A DNA stretch of 19,074 bases from contig CAYYYJ010000022.1 of the NCBI GenBank assembly GCA_964476045.1, positions 1 to 19,074 of the forward strand, written 5' to 3'. Below, piece after piece: positions 1 through 8,460 of the stretch (position 1 is its first letter; each line of letters starts with the position of its first letter). Source of the DNA: CAYYYJ01 sp964476045 (GTDB lineage Archaea; Aenigmatarchaeota; Aenigmatarchaeia; QMZP01; JACQNV01). Both the position numbers and the translations under genes were made by a program. The notes beneath the pieces are model-generated. The model worked only from the letters and a program-made list of their open reading frames with translations. It was not told where the DNA came from and made no database searches.

Positions 1-3000
1 AACCCGCCTATCGCAGAACCAATCTGGTTAAATAAAGTCCCTGTCGACTCAACCTGCCCGCCGTAAGCTACAATCGCATTCCTTGAAGAAGTCAAACTCA
101 ACAAAATATTTATTTGCGCGAGGTTCTGCTGGGCTATTTGTAGGTCATCTGGTGTGAGGGTGCCTGACTTTACAAGGTCTTCAAGCTGTTGTTTTTGAGC
201 AGCGAGCGATTCGAGATCGTCAGGCAGCTGTGTGGACTCCCCTGGCTTGTAGTCAATCGGCCCGCGGACCTCGCCTTCTTTCTGGGAGAGGACGTTAATC
301 ATTAAAGATGTTTTAGTGCTGTCCTCGTCCTGCAGATCCAAAGCCTCGATATTAACTGCGTGGGATCCGCTTGAATTTGTTTTGATGACCCAGATAACAG
401 GTATATATCCCGGATAATCTCCTGCGTTTGCGTCCTTCTCTGCTGAGATCCCGTTCTTTAATTTCGAACCATTCACAGTGAATCCTGGCGGATTGTCAAA
501 TTCCAACCCTGCATAAGCCCGCGCAGCCCCGAATTTCTCAAAATTGTAAAGGCGGAAATAAACAGAGACAGATTTTTCTTTTGGAATATTGGAATACGTC
601 CCATATGGATTTTTCTTCACTTCAAACTTGCATCTTCCATCGTCTTTAGGCATGTCATAACATAATTTGGCATCCCTGATTTCTGGTGTTGGGTGTTTTT
701 TGATGCCCAAGCTAACGCTGCTTGTGACTTTATCACATGTTTCTATTGAATCATAACGCATGCAGTCAAGCAGATCATATATTGTCACAGAAACTTGTTG
801 GCCTTCGACATCTCTTGGAAGTTCTATCTGATCGTTTGCTATTATTATATCCTTGTTGCCATTGAATGGGTCGACTATTGAATTTTCGTTGGTGCGTATA
901 TTTCCTAGGATTTCCTTGCCGCCTATTCTGTATTTAGCTTGAAGACTCCATTTGGCTGGCTGGGAGTGTATTGCATTCGAGACCTTGTATTCAAAAGTCA
1001 GCTTGCTCCCGCCATATATTTCTGCTGGTGTTTGGGAATCCAGAGATTTCTCAGCACAGTTGAATGCGCCTTCGGTGCTTATACCACAGGATTTGTAGGA
1101 AGTTTTCTTTAGAGAGAAAGATTTTATTGAAGGCAAGGTATTATCTACGCTAAAGGATTTGGAAGATTCGAGCCCAGATTGCTTTGAGCTTCTAACTTCT
1201 ATTTTAGATGAGTATTGGCCGTATGGAGCAGTCAATGGTATGCAAGTTGCTACCTTGTACTCTTTCTGGTTTGGTATTGTTAATCCTGTTATGTCAACGC
1301 TTGCTACTGCAATTCCAGAGTTTGTCTCTACTATAGGGCCTGTGACTGCGATTTCAGTATTCCACCAGCCTGTAGTTGCTTTTCTGGTTATCTGGAGATC
1401 TGGGTGTGGGTTGGTAATCAAAAGGTTCTGGTATGTGCAGCCGCCCTGGGATATTTGGACTGGGCTAGGATTCCCGACCGTGATGGACATCTCTTTGAGC
1501 AGATTTATTGTAAGTTCTTTATTCTCCGGTATTTTTACTGATGATTGTGTTTCTGTTATCCAGCCACTTTTAGAAACTGATACTGTGTACTGCCCTGAAT
1601 TCAAAAAGAGTTTGCATGAGTTTGTAGAGTCTGTTTTGCACGATTCACTTCCCGCAGATACTGTAGCGCCATCTATGTTTGTTTTGACGAGTAGTTGGTA
1701 TGTATTTTTAGTTAAACTGAATTCGACTGGAGTTCCCCTAGGCACGCTGATGAACTTGCTGTCAACTGAATACCCATCTTTCTTGGCTTCTAAGTAAAAA
1801 ATCCCTGACCTTATTTGGAAGCTGCATGAAGAGATCCCAAGGAAGGATGACCCTGTTGTGCACATCCTAGTGTTGCCTATCCAGATTTCTGTGTTCGCTT
1901 GGTTTGATCTCGTTGTAATAGTGTAATATTTCGGATTGACTTGGACTGTTTTTCTGTAGACTGGCCAACCTTGTTGGTCTGTTTCCCCAGACACAGGATC
2001 CCTGTAGCAGTTCCAGTTAGTATCGCAGAGGGCTACCCTTGAATTAAAGAAAAGCGGTCCTGTTGTTTTTGGGTTGAGTTTGATTACAAAACTCTTTGTT
2101 TCTCCAGAAGCCCATGGACCCCAGAAATCTATTAGTGGATAATCAGATGGTTTTTGTTCTGTATTTTGGTTTCTCCAAATAAGGGAATTTTTTTCATAGA
2201 GCTTCTTGTTTGGCAGCCCGCCATTGAACTCAGTTATCTCCCAGTTATTGTCAAAGGACGGGGAGAAATAAGCCCCGTATGCGTCCCCGCCATCATTCCT
2301 GTATTTTACTGTGACTGTTTCTGTCCCATCTTCCAATATTTCAGGCTGGTAATCCAGCGAAACCAGCACCGGCTTGGGTTTAGGGGGCTCTTTCACTGTC
2401 ACCTGTATATTCCTGGAATCAGAGGTCCCTGCATACATGTCTTCTGCAAAAACAGAGATTGGCTTGTTCCCTACAGAATTTATTGAGATGACTTGTGATA
2501 GCTCCCATCCGCCTGTTATGAAATGCCATGCCCCAAGAAGGGTGCAGGTTATGAGGTTGCAGTTGTTGATGAATGTGTTCTCGTAAGATCTTGCTGACCC
2601 GTCATAGAAAGATGTTGTGACCTTTACTTTTGCTTCCTTATTTCCCAAACCCAAATCTTTCATGTAAACTTTATTCACTTTTGTGTAAATTGTGAAAAGC
2701 TGGCCTTTGTTTGGGGTGGAAGCAGATGGGGAAACTGAATTTATCCCGAATAGCTGGGTTAGGGTTATATCAACCTGCTTATTTGATGGTGTTACCTGAA
2801 CAGATTTGTCCTCAAATGCAGGGGGTTTTTTCCCAGTAAGTGTGTTTGTCCCTGTTAATCCTGAAACAGAACATTGCTTATTCTGTCCTGTATTGCATTT
2901 CCAAGATGATCCGAGATATATGTCCACGTTTTGTTGGTTTGGGGTGGAAACTGTTGCTGTGTAGCTGGGCGGTTTGCCTTCGAAGTAGTATTCCCTGTTT

Positions 3001-4195
3001 TGGTTCAGGTTTACATCATAATAGTAAGGCGTAAATTCGTAATCCCCGTTGTCTGGCCACAAGTTATAGGATCCCTGGTTAGCTGTGAACTGGCACCAGG
3101 GTGTCTCCCACCACCAGTTTTTGATTGTTGTGCATCTGTATGTGTAATCAGTCCATATCCTCGTGTTCTCGAGATTAGATTTCGCTGTGATAGTATAAGT
3201 TTGCGGTTTTACTGGTATCGAATACTCCCTTGCATACCAGCCCTGTTGGTCTGTGTTACCGGAAGTGGGATCCCTTTGGTAATTACCTGAACTGCTTTTC
3301 AAGGCTGCCCTTACTTTAAACCAGGTTGTGCCAGCTTGTTTTGGTTTTATTTTTACTGTAAATGTTTTGGTTTCGCCTGCAGAAAAAGAGCCTTTGAAGT
3401 CCACAAGGGTGGATCTTGCCTGTATCTGGTTGCCATTGCTGTTCCAAATCCAGTCTCCTGGACGGTAAATCCCATCTAGAGGGAGATCTCCTGACGAGCT
3501 TATGACCTCTGCATCGCTGGAAAATGAAGGCGAAATAAAAGCTGTGCTTGCAGGGCCTCCCTCATTCTTGTACTTGATTGTGATTGTTGTTTCTTCCCCG
3601 ATTTTTACTTCAGGAGGTTTGTTTACTGAGACCAGAACAGGGTTTGGTTCAGGAGGGGAGTTACAGTTCCCGCTAGAACAGCCGTATGAACATGTTTCAA
3701 CCTGCTGCCAATTGCCTGAGTTTTGGCAATACCATCTGCTGTTGCCGCCTCCGCATGCATAAGTTCCTGGATTAGCCCAGCCACCGCACTTGGGCGCTGC
3801 TTTGCAGGCTCCGTTATCACAGCCGTATGAACATGTTTCAACCTGCTGCCAATTGCCTGAGTTTTGGCAATACNNNNNNNNNNNNNNNNNNNNNNNNNNN
3901 NNNNNNNNNNNNNNNNNNNNNNNNNNNNNNNNNNNNNNNNNNNNNNNNNNNNNNNNNNNNNNNNNNNNNNNNNACAGCCGTATGAACATGTTTCAACCTG
4001 CTGCCAATTGCCTGAGTTTTGGCAATACCATCTGCTGTTGCCGCCTCCGCATGCATAAGTTCCTGGATTAGCCCAGCCACCGCATTTTATGTGCGATGCT
4101 TCAACGCCAGGAGAAAAAGAAATTGTAAAGACAAAAGCAGCAGATACAATTAATAAGACTAGCAATAAGTTTCTACTTAGTGTAGGAGAATACAT
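1..4195 (-). CDS. Large secreted modular surface protein (Cys-repeat, CARDB-like and PEGA-like domains), partial at C-terminus
   Basis: This is probably an exported cell-surface or adhesin-like protein; its exact role is unknown. Residues 1-8 are polar, about 9-27 are hydrophobic, and a signal-peptidase-like site follows GVEA. Next come at least three 47-residue six-cysteine repeats (3663-4084), broken by the N-gap. Two homologous ~163-residue CARDB-like units follow (3153-3641 and 1881-2372), both containing a GW-terminated RDPxSGxTDQQGW motif. A Cys-containing beta-rich linker lies between them. Two PEGA-like domains (1713-1928 and 1500-1700) each carry a Cys pair. Further beta-rich modules lead to a helical segment around 130-250. 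The frame is open from 3872 to base 1, so the C-terminus lies outside the window. Visible length is 74 + 1,291 codons without the gap. The start ATG has GGAGG seven bases upstream. It is divergent from the pilus operon. Fold assignments are by eye; the export signal and open frame are clear. Confidence 0.85.
1500..1928 (-). other. Two adjacent PEGA-like domains in the surface protein
   Basis: The first (1713-1928) begins YYTITTRSNQANTEIW and the second (1500-1700) YQLLVKTNIDGATV. Both follow the PEGA pattern: a strand, a small-residue turn, a Cys-containing insert (RMCTT...SSC and ESCKT...NSCKL), then a GxYxVxVSKxGY/W-type motif and a closing strand. PEGA domains are common in microbial surface proteins. 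The paired cysteines would probably form one disulfide per domain. Confidence 0.6.
1881..2372 (-). repeat. Protein-level repeat, CARDB-like copy 2 of the surface protein
   Basis: A 164-residue unit starting PVLVSL, with VTVKYRNDGG, WASGETKSFVIKLNP, RDPVSGETDQQGW and an end at NTEIW, in the same order and spacing as copy 1. Both copies run directly into a YTIT-type strand with cysteines, so the duplicated block may include the start of a PEGA-like domain. Confidence 0.75.
3153..3641 (-). repeat. Protein-level repeat, CARDB-like copy 1 of the surface protein
   Basis: A 163-residue unit starting PVLVSV and containing an extracellular adhesion-type beta-sandwich pattern (ITIKYKNEGG, then SFSAGETKTFTVKIKP), an RDPTSGNTDQQGW motif, and an end at NTRIW. 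It aligns without large gaps to the copy at 1881-2372, but the DNA has diverged, so this duplication is far older than that of the Cys repeats. Confidence 0.75.
3663..4084 (-). repeat. Tandem 141-bp repeat encoding a 47-residue six-cysteine module
   Basis: The period is 141 bases, measured between the copies starting at 3678 and 3819. Bases 3678-3788 and 3974-4084 are identical over 111 bases, and 3819-3873 matches both over 55 bases. Each complete unit has cysteine spacing C-x10-C-x8-C-x11-C-x3-C-x4-C-x5, an even number that could form three disulfides outside the cell. At least three units exist. The near-perfect DNA identity suggests recent duplication or ongoing homogenisation. Confidence 0.9.
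3874..3973. other. Assembly gap (100 N placeholder) inside the tandem repeat
   Basis: Exactly 100 N, flanked on both sides by copies of the same 141-base repeat. The placeholder breaks the reading frame: codons left of the gap run in the frame with first base at 3872, while those right of it end at 3974, so the true gap must be 2 modulo 3. Repeat periodicity predicts 86 bases plus any whole number of 141-base units, which also gives 2 modulo 3. The gap is therefore best read as an unresolved repeat, not a gene break. Confidence 0.95.
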
Positions 4196-4202
4196 TAACT
4201 GC

Positions 4203-4207
4203 CCTCC
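4203..4207 (-). promoter_or_regulatory. Shine-Dalgarno GGAGG of the surface protein
   Basis: On the minus strand GGAGG lies seven bases before the ATG at 4195. It is one of the clearest ribosome binding sites in the window. It fixes the start and implies a transcript with a leader, unlike most of the isolated genes here, which have a TATA box too close to the ATG for one. Confidence 0.75.
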
Positions 4208-4263
4208 ATAGAATAGACAACGGACAATGCAAAATTTCTTTGCACTTATGCTTAGTTGAATGT

Positions 4264-4279
4264 AAGCTTTTTAAAGCTT
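4264..4279. promoter_or_regulatory. AT-rich candidate TATA element between surface protein and pilus operon
   Basis: An AAGCTT-TTTA-AAGCTT arrangement. Read on the minus strand it gives CTTTAAAAAG about 75 bases before the surface-protein ATG, which would allow the leader carrying the GGAGG site. Its near-symmetry makes orientation uncertain. Confidence 0.35.
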
Positions 4280-4311
4280 CTGCAATGTTCTAGAGAATCA
4301 GCAATTTTTCA

Positions 4312-4324
4312 GGCCAACTTGGCC
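4312..4324. promoter_or_regulatory. Palindrome GGCCAA-C-TTGGCC, possible operator
   Basis: A perfect 6-bp inverted repeat with a one-base centre in the 220-base divergent region between the surface-protein and pilus-operon starts. Its position would suit a regulator binding site acting on either direction. No protein is assigned, and a single short palindrome could occur by chance. Confidence 0.3.
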
Positions 4325-4352
4325 AAATTTTCTAAAACTGCCGAGGGATAGT

Positions 4353-4361
4353 CTTATAAAA
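4353..4361 (+). promoter_or_regulatory. Candidate TATA box of the pilus operon
   Basis: CTTATAAAA lies about 60 bases before the ATPase ATG at 4416, so the transcript would have a short leader. An alternative AT-rich stretch (AGTTTAATAG, 4372-4381) is about 40 bases upstream. Confidence 0.35.
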
Positions 4362-4415
4362 CATGCAGTAAAGTTTAATAGTAAAGGGTCGAAGCTGAGA
4401 CCATCAATATCTGCT

Positions 4416-6470
4416 ATGTTCGGAACTAAAAAGAAAGTGAAAGAGATTGCGAAGCAAGAGGTCAGGCCTTGCATACTTAACCCCCAGATACAGCAAGTTG
4501 GAGACAAAACTATAATGAGAGTCAACTGCGCCGACTGCTTTGCAAATGCGTCTTTCGGGAACACTGCCTGCATGGAGGGCATCTCAAAAACTTTAAGCGG
4601 GGTTGAGGGCCTCACTGAGATTGTCCTGCTGAAGAACTACAACAAAGTTTTCAGGGAAAAGGACATAAAGCTTTTGAAGGAAGTGGGGGAGGTAACAAAA
4701 AATGTCGATATCAAAGAGTTCTGCGAGGCCTGTTCAGAAATTGTTTCCCAATTGTGGGGAGATCCTGTATACGCATATTATAAACTAAAAGAAAAAGAGT
4801 GCAGGAAATGCCAGAACCTGTCAAAAGAATTAACAGAAAAACTAGGCAAAACAAAACTCGTCAGCGAGATAACAAAATCAAAGAATTTGGGCTATAAAGA
4901 TATTTTTGTTCCGCATCTTATACCTGATATAGTCTGCTCTTTTGTGGATCAGGAAAAGCCCGGGACACAGGCAGAAGAGGTGTATGAGGTTGATGGGGTC
5001 GGAATATCTTTACACACAATACCCGCAAGGCCTGACATGATTTATTTTGCAGAGATGCCCGAGCTCTCGCTGGCAAAGGATGAAGTTGAAACAATTAAAA
5101 ATGTGATAGAAAAGCTAACAGGGCAAAAAAAGAATATAGACCTCTCACCTGAAAAAGTCAGGGATGATTTCAGAAGGCATATAAGCAACACCCTCGACTT
5201 GCAAACAAATGCCCAGATAAAATCAAAATTAGAAAAAATAATTCTAAGGCATACAATAGGATACGGTGTAATAGAGCCGTTGCTTCTTGACGAGCGGGTC
5301 CAGGATGTATACGTTGATTCAGGATCGCCACAGGTCCACATAGTCCATCAGGATTTTGGCGAGTGCATTACAAACCTTTATGTGACGAAAGAAGAAATAG
5401 AAAAGCTCTCTACAAGGCTTCGCGCCCTTAGCAAGAGGCCTCTAGACGCCAGCTCACCTGTCCTGCACACAGAACTGGAAGATTTGGGTGTCAGAGTCTG
5501 TGGCATCTGCGAGCCATCCACTTACAGGGGAACAGGCTTCGCTTTTAGAAAAAGGAAACCGATACCGTGGACGCTTGCTGAACTTGTTCACACAAAAATG
5601 CTTAACTCGGACGCAGCAGGTTTCCTAAGCTATCTGGCTGAGAACCAAAATTCAATCCTTATAACAGGCCCCAGGTCTTCTGGAAAAACAAGCCTGCTTA
5701 CAGCCCTTATAATGGAGATGCCGAGGAGCTCTAGAATAATCCTGATAGAAGATACCCCAGAAATACCTGTTGAAGCCCTGCGGTCGCTGGGATTCAAAAT
5801 AGAGCACCTAAAAACAGAGGCTTTTGCAAAAGGCTTTGAGATAAGCACAGAAGACGCATTAAGAACATCATTGAGGCTAGGCGATAGCATATTAGTTATA
5901 GGTGAAGTCCGCGGAAAAGAGGCAAAAGCTTTGTTTGAAGCAATGCGGATTGGCGCATCTGGCAATGTCGTACTGGGCACAATCCACGGAAGCAACCCAT
6001 ATGACACTTTCGACAGGGTTGTAAATGATCTCGGAGTCCCAAAAACCAGTTTCAAAGCAGTCGACTTTATAGTAACTGCGGGCTTGGTGAAAAAAGGCGA
6101 CAGCCTCTCAAGAAAGAGAAGGCTTTTAGGGATATCTGAAGTGACTAAAAATTGGTCAGAGGAGCCGAAGTTCAGGGACCTGGTTTCATACAGTTCTTAT
6201 ACAGACAAATGGAAAACAGGGTTAAAAAAATCCGAGAAGCTCAAGTTAATAGCTTCTATGAAATCCTTAAAGTTTAATGAAGTCCTGAGAGGGATCAAAG
6301 CAAAGGCCCAACTAAAAAGTGATCTGGTCAAGCTGGGCAAAAAATCCAAAAAATATCTGGGGCCCGCGTATACTGTGAATTCAAATTCCGTATTTAGTAA
6401 AATGGCTGGTGAAACTAAGAACTATAAAAAAATAACTAAGGACTCTAGTCTATGGCTAAGAAAGTCTTAA
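4416..6470 (+). CDS. Type II/IV secretion (TadA/GspE-family) pilus ATPase with Cys-rich N-terminal region
   Basis: A 684-residue hexameric secretion ATPase that would power assembly of a type IV pilus-like filament at the inner face of the membrane. Walker A is GPRSSGKT at about 418-425. The acidic IEDTPE stretch follows near 440, the Walker B region LVIGEVRG is near 492-499, and a His box TIHGSNPYDTFDR follows. The N-terminal ~250 residues precede the core and hold three CxxC pairs (38/41, 103/106, 129/132) plus C19 and C52, which may bind zinc or a metal cluster. A lysine-rich tail of about 90 residues follows the core. Archaeal relatives are usually about 500-550 residues, so both ends are extended. 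An in-frame stop at 4356 and the absence of an earlier ATG fix the start. The 3' end overlaps the next gene by 19 bases, implying an operon. Confidence 0.92.
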   Translation: MFGTKKKVKEIAKQEVRPCILNPQIQQVGDKTIMRVNCADCFANASFGNTACMEGISKTLSGVEGLTEIVLLKNYNKVFREKDIKLLKEVGEVTKNVDIKEFCEACSEIVSQLWGDPVYAYYKLKEKECRKCQNLSKELTEKLGKTKLVSEITKSKNLGYKDIFVPHLIPDIVCSFVDQEKPGTQAEEVYEVDGVGISLHTIPARPDMIYFAEMPELSLAKDEVETIKNVIEKLTGQKKNIDLSPEKVRDDFRRHISNTLDLQTNAQIKSKLEKIILRHTIGYGVIEPLLLDERVQDVYVDSGSPQVHIVHQDFGECITNLYVTKEEIEKLSTRLRALSKRPLDASSPVLHTELEDLGVRVCGICEPSTYRGTGFAFRKRKPIPWTLAELVHTKMLNSDAAGFLSYLAENQNSILITGPRSSGKTSLLTALIMEMPRSSRIILIEDTPEIPVEALRSLGFKIEHLKTEAFAKGFEISTEDALRTSLRLGDSILVIGEVRGKEAKALFEAMRIGASGNVVLGTIHGSNPYDTFDRVVNDLGVPKTSFKAVDFIVTAGLVKKGDSLSRKRRLLGISEVTKNWSEEPKFRDLVSYSSYTDKWKTGLKKSEKLKLIASMKSLKFNEVLRGIKAKAQLKSDLVKLGKKSKKYLGPAYTVNSNSVFSKMAGETKNYKKITKDSSLWLRKS

Positions 6471-8257
6471 AATTTTACAAATCCTATTGCAATAGATTTG
6501 GAGGTTTCCTTAAATCCAAACCGAGCCAAGAGCTCGAGTTTGCAGTAAAATTCCTTGGATGGAACGTGAAGCCGGACCATATTATTGGGGCTGGCATGTT
6601 TGCTATATTCCTGGGTTTTTTGGCTGTTATCTTGCTGTCCCTGGTTTCCTATTTCATAGGATTAAACCCCACATTATATATTTTCTTCTCCCCAATCGCA
6701 ATACTGCTTTTTTTCGCTATAACCGAATGGCCTAAAAGCCTCGCCAAACAGTATGCGAATAAGTCGCTCGCTTATACCCCCTACATAATATCGCAGATGG
6801 CAGTATCGATAAAGCAGACCCCGAACCTGGAGAATGCGATCTCCTTTGTCTCTAAAACAAACAAGGGAAAGATCTCCAGAGACCTAAGGGATATCCTTTT
6901 CAATGCGTGGATAGGCAAAGTAAAATCTGTATATGATGAAACGCTAAACCTCGCTGATAAGTGGGCAAAATTTTCTGCTGGTTTTCAACGGTCCCTTCGC
7001 CTAATCATTTCAAGTTTCCATGAAAAAGACAAGGAATCCAAAGACAAAACTTTGGATAATTCAGTTGATTCTATGCTATCAGACATAACATCCACGATGC
7101 ATTCTTATGCCCTAGGGCTCAATACGCCTACACTGGTAATATTTTCAATAGGGACAATCCTCCCGCTCATGTTAATTTCCATTTTCCCCCTCATCAGCTT
7201 TTTCGGTTTTGAAGTGTCCCAGGTTACTGTCATCGCATTTCTTGGATCCTCTCTGATCGCAAGCTATCTTTATTCCAATATAGTTTTGAGGAAAAGGCCA
7301 GTTGGATTCCCTGAACCAAAAATAAAAAAACAGGAGAAAGAGCCCACAAAAGTTATACCATTGATAATATTGGTCCTTTTCAGCATCCCTACTGCAATTT
7401 TCATAATGCAAAGCAGCGGCTTGGAGGTGGGCGGATTTCCTGGCTTGCTGATTAAAATAACAGGGCCTTATGGCATTGTCTGGGGCATCGGTTTGGCAAT
7501 AAGCATTCATTTTTACATGTCAACAAGCAAGAAAAATAAGGCAAGGAAAACAATCAAGAAATTAGAGAACCAGTTTATTGACAGTTTGTACCATATTAAA
7601 AACTCATTGCGTGATGGGCAGCCCCTCGAAAGCGCGCTGAAATTCTCTGGAAGCATGCTGGGAAAAGGGGAGATAGGGAAATATTATTCTGCTATAATTG
7701 ACTCCTTCAATACCAAGAGGATAACTTTTGAAGAGGCTGTAGTGAAGCAGGAGACTGGTTCCACTCTGATAAAATCTTCGATGGAGTTGATCTTTAATGC
7801 GATGAAGAAAGGGCGTGTCGCCGTGATGCAAACAACAGAGGTTATTTATTCGTACCTCAGCAGGATAGCGAAAATCGAAGCGGAGATAAAGACAATGCTT
7901 TCAAAAACCCTCAGCATGATGAGGGCCACCATAGTTATTTTTGCGCCCGTAGTGTGCGCTGTTATAGTTGTCCTTTTTCACATGATCAATAATACAATAA
8001 AAAATATTTCAGTTTCAAACAAAGATTATGCTTTCGGGACTATTTTTGTCCAGTCCGCGATATCCCCTGGATACCTCCAGATAATAATAGGGATTTATCT
8101 TATTGCGTTAAATTATGTCTTGATAAGGTATATATCATATCTCCAAAACGGATTCGATAAGATATCTTTCCACTACAACCTTGCGAAATCAATACCTGTA
8201 ACACTATTGATATTCACTGTGACTTTGTCATTGGCCGGATTATTTTTATTAAGGTAA
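6452..8257 (+). CDS. TadC/FlaJ-like type IV pilus membrane platform protein
   Basis: A 601-residue polytopic membrane protein, the platform partner of the upstream ATPase in archaeal type IV filament systems. Hydrophobic segments lie near residues 45-95, 225-275, 300-360 and 485-600. The cytoplasmic stretches between them are charged and helical, as in two T2SF (GspF-type) domains. One contains DSLYHIKNSLRDGQPLESAL and a later IFNAMKKGR region, typical of the second such domain. The start overlaps the ATPase gene by 19 bases and has TAAGGA ending nine bases before the ATG. Its stop TAA overlaps the AAGGT that precedes the pilin-like gene, so the three are probably translationally coupled. The family call is from topology and context; the sequence itself is divergent. 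Confidence 0.85.
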   Translation: MAKKVLKFYKSYCNRFGGFLKSKPSQELEFAVKFLGWNVKPDHIIGAGMFAIFLGFLAVILLSLVSYFIGLNPTLYIFFSPIAILLFFAITEWPKSLAKQYANKSLAYTPYIISQMAVSIKQTPNLENAISFVSKTNKGKISRDLRDILFNAWIGKVKSVYDETLNLADKWAKFSAGFQRSLRLIISSFHEKDKESKDKTLDNSVDSMLSDITSTMHSYALGLNTPTLVIFSIGTILPLMLISIFPLISFFGFEVSQVTVIAFLGSSLIASYLYSNIVLRKRPVGFPEPKIKKQEKEPTKVIPLIILVLFSIPTAIFIMQSSGLEVGGFPGLLIKITGPYGIVWGIGLAISIHFYMSTSKKNKARKTIKKLENQFIDSLYHIKNSLRDGQPLESALKFSGSMLGKGEIGKYYSAIIDSFNTKRITFEEAVVKQETGSTLIKSSMELIFNAMKKGRVAVMQTTEVIYSYLSRIAKIEAEIKTMLSKTLSMMRATIVIFAPVVCAVIVVLFHMINNTIKNISVSNKDYAFGTIFVQSAISPGYLQIIIGIYLIALNYVLIRYISYLQNGFDKISFHYNLAKSIPVTLLIFTVTLSLAGLFLLR

Positions 8258-8259
8258 TT

Positions 8260-8460
8260 ATGTCTGATAAAAAACTCAAAGGGATAGAGGGGCTGCCGTT
8301 AAAGTATATCGTAATGATTTTAATGGGAGCAATAGTAATTGCTGTTTTTTTGGAAATAACTTTATTGATAGGGTCTGCTGGCCTTCAAGGCGTCTCACAG
8401 GCAAACCAAACCCTCACAACTGTTCTGAATAAAAGTATAGGCAATGTCCTGGGGCCTTAG
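8260..8460 (+). CDS. Small pilin-like protein (66 aa, one membrane segment)
   Basis: Probably the pilin or a minor pilin of the filament built by the two upstream proteins. A short Lys-rich leader (KKLKG at 4-8) ends in glycine and is followed by a long hydrophobic helix at about 12-38. This is the layout of an archaeal class III signal peptide, cut after Gly8 (or Gly11) by a prepilin peptidase such as PibD/EppA. The predicted mature protein is only about 58 residues, with a polar Asn/Gln/Ser/Thr-rich C-terminal part. It starts two bases after the tadC-like stop, with AAGGT five to nine bases before the ATG. Its stop overlaps the truD stop on the other strand by four bases. It could instead be a small membrane accessory protein; no homology search was possible. 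Confidence 0.65.
   Translation: MSDKKLKGIEGLPLKYIVMILMGAIVIAVFLEITLLIGSAGLQGVSQANQTLTTVLNKSIGNVLGP

Noticed and set aside
1159..3762. Several plus-strand open frames of 60-212 codons
   Set aside because: They are antisense to the surface protein, whose minus-strand frame is open throughout and has clear domain patterns.
3623..4195. Apparent 190-residue frame ending in a sequence that looks shifted after the gap
   Set aside because: The part beyond the N-gap is the Cys repeat read in the wrong frame, caused by the 100-N placeholder. The correct frame runs on to base 1.
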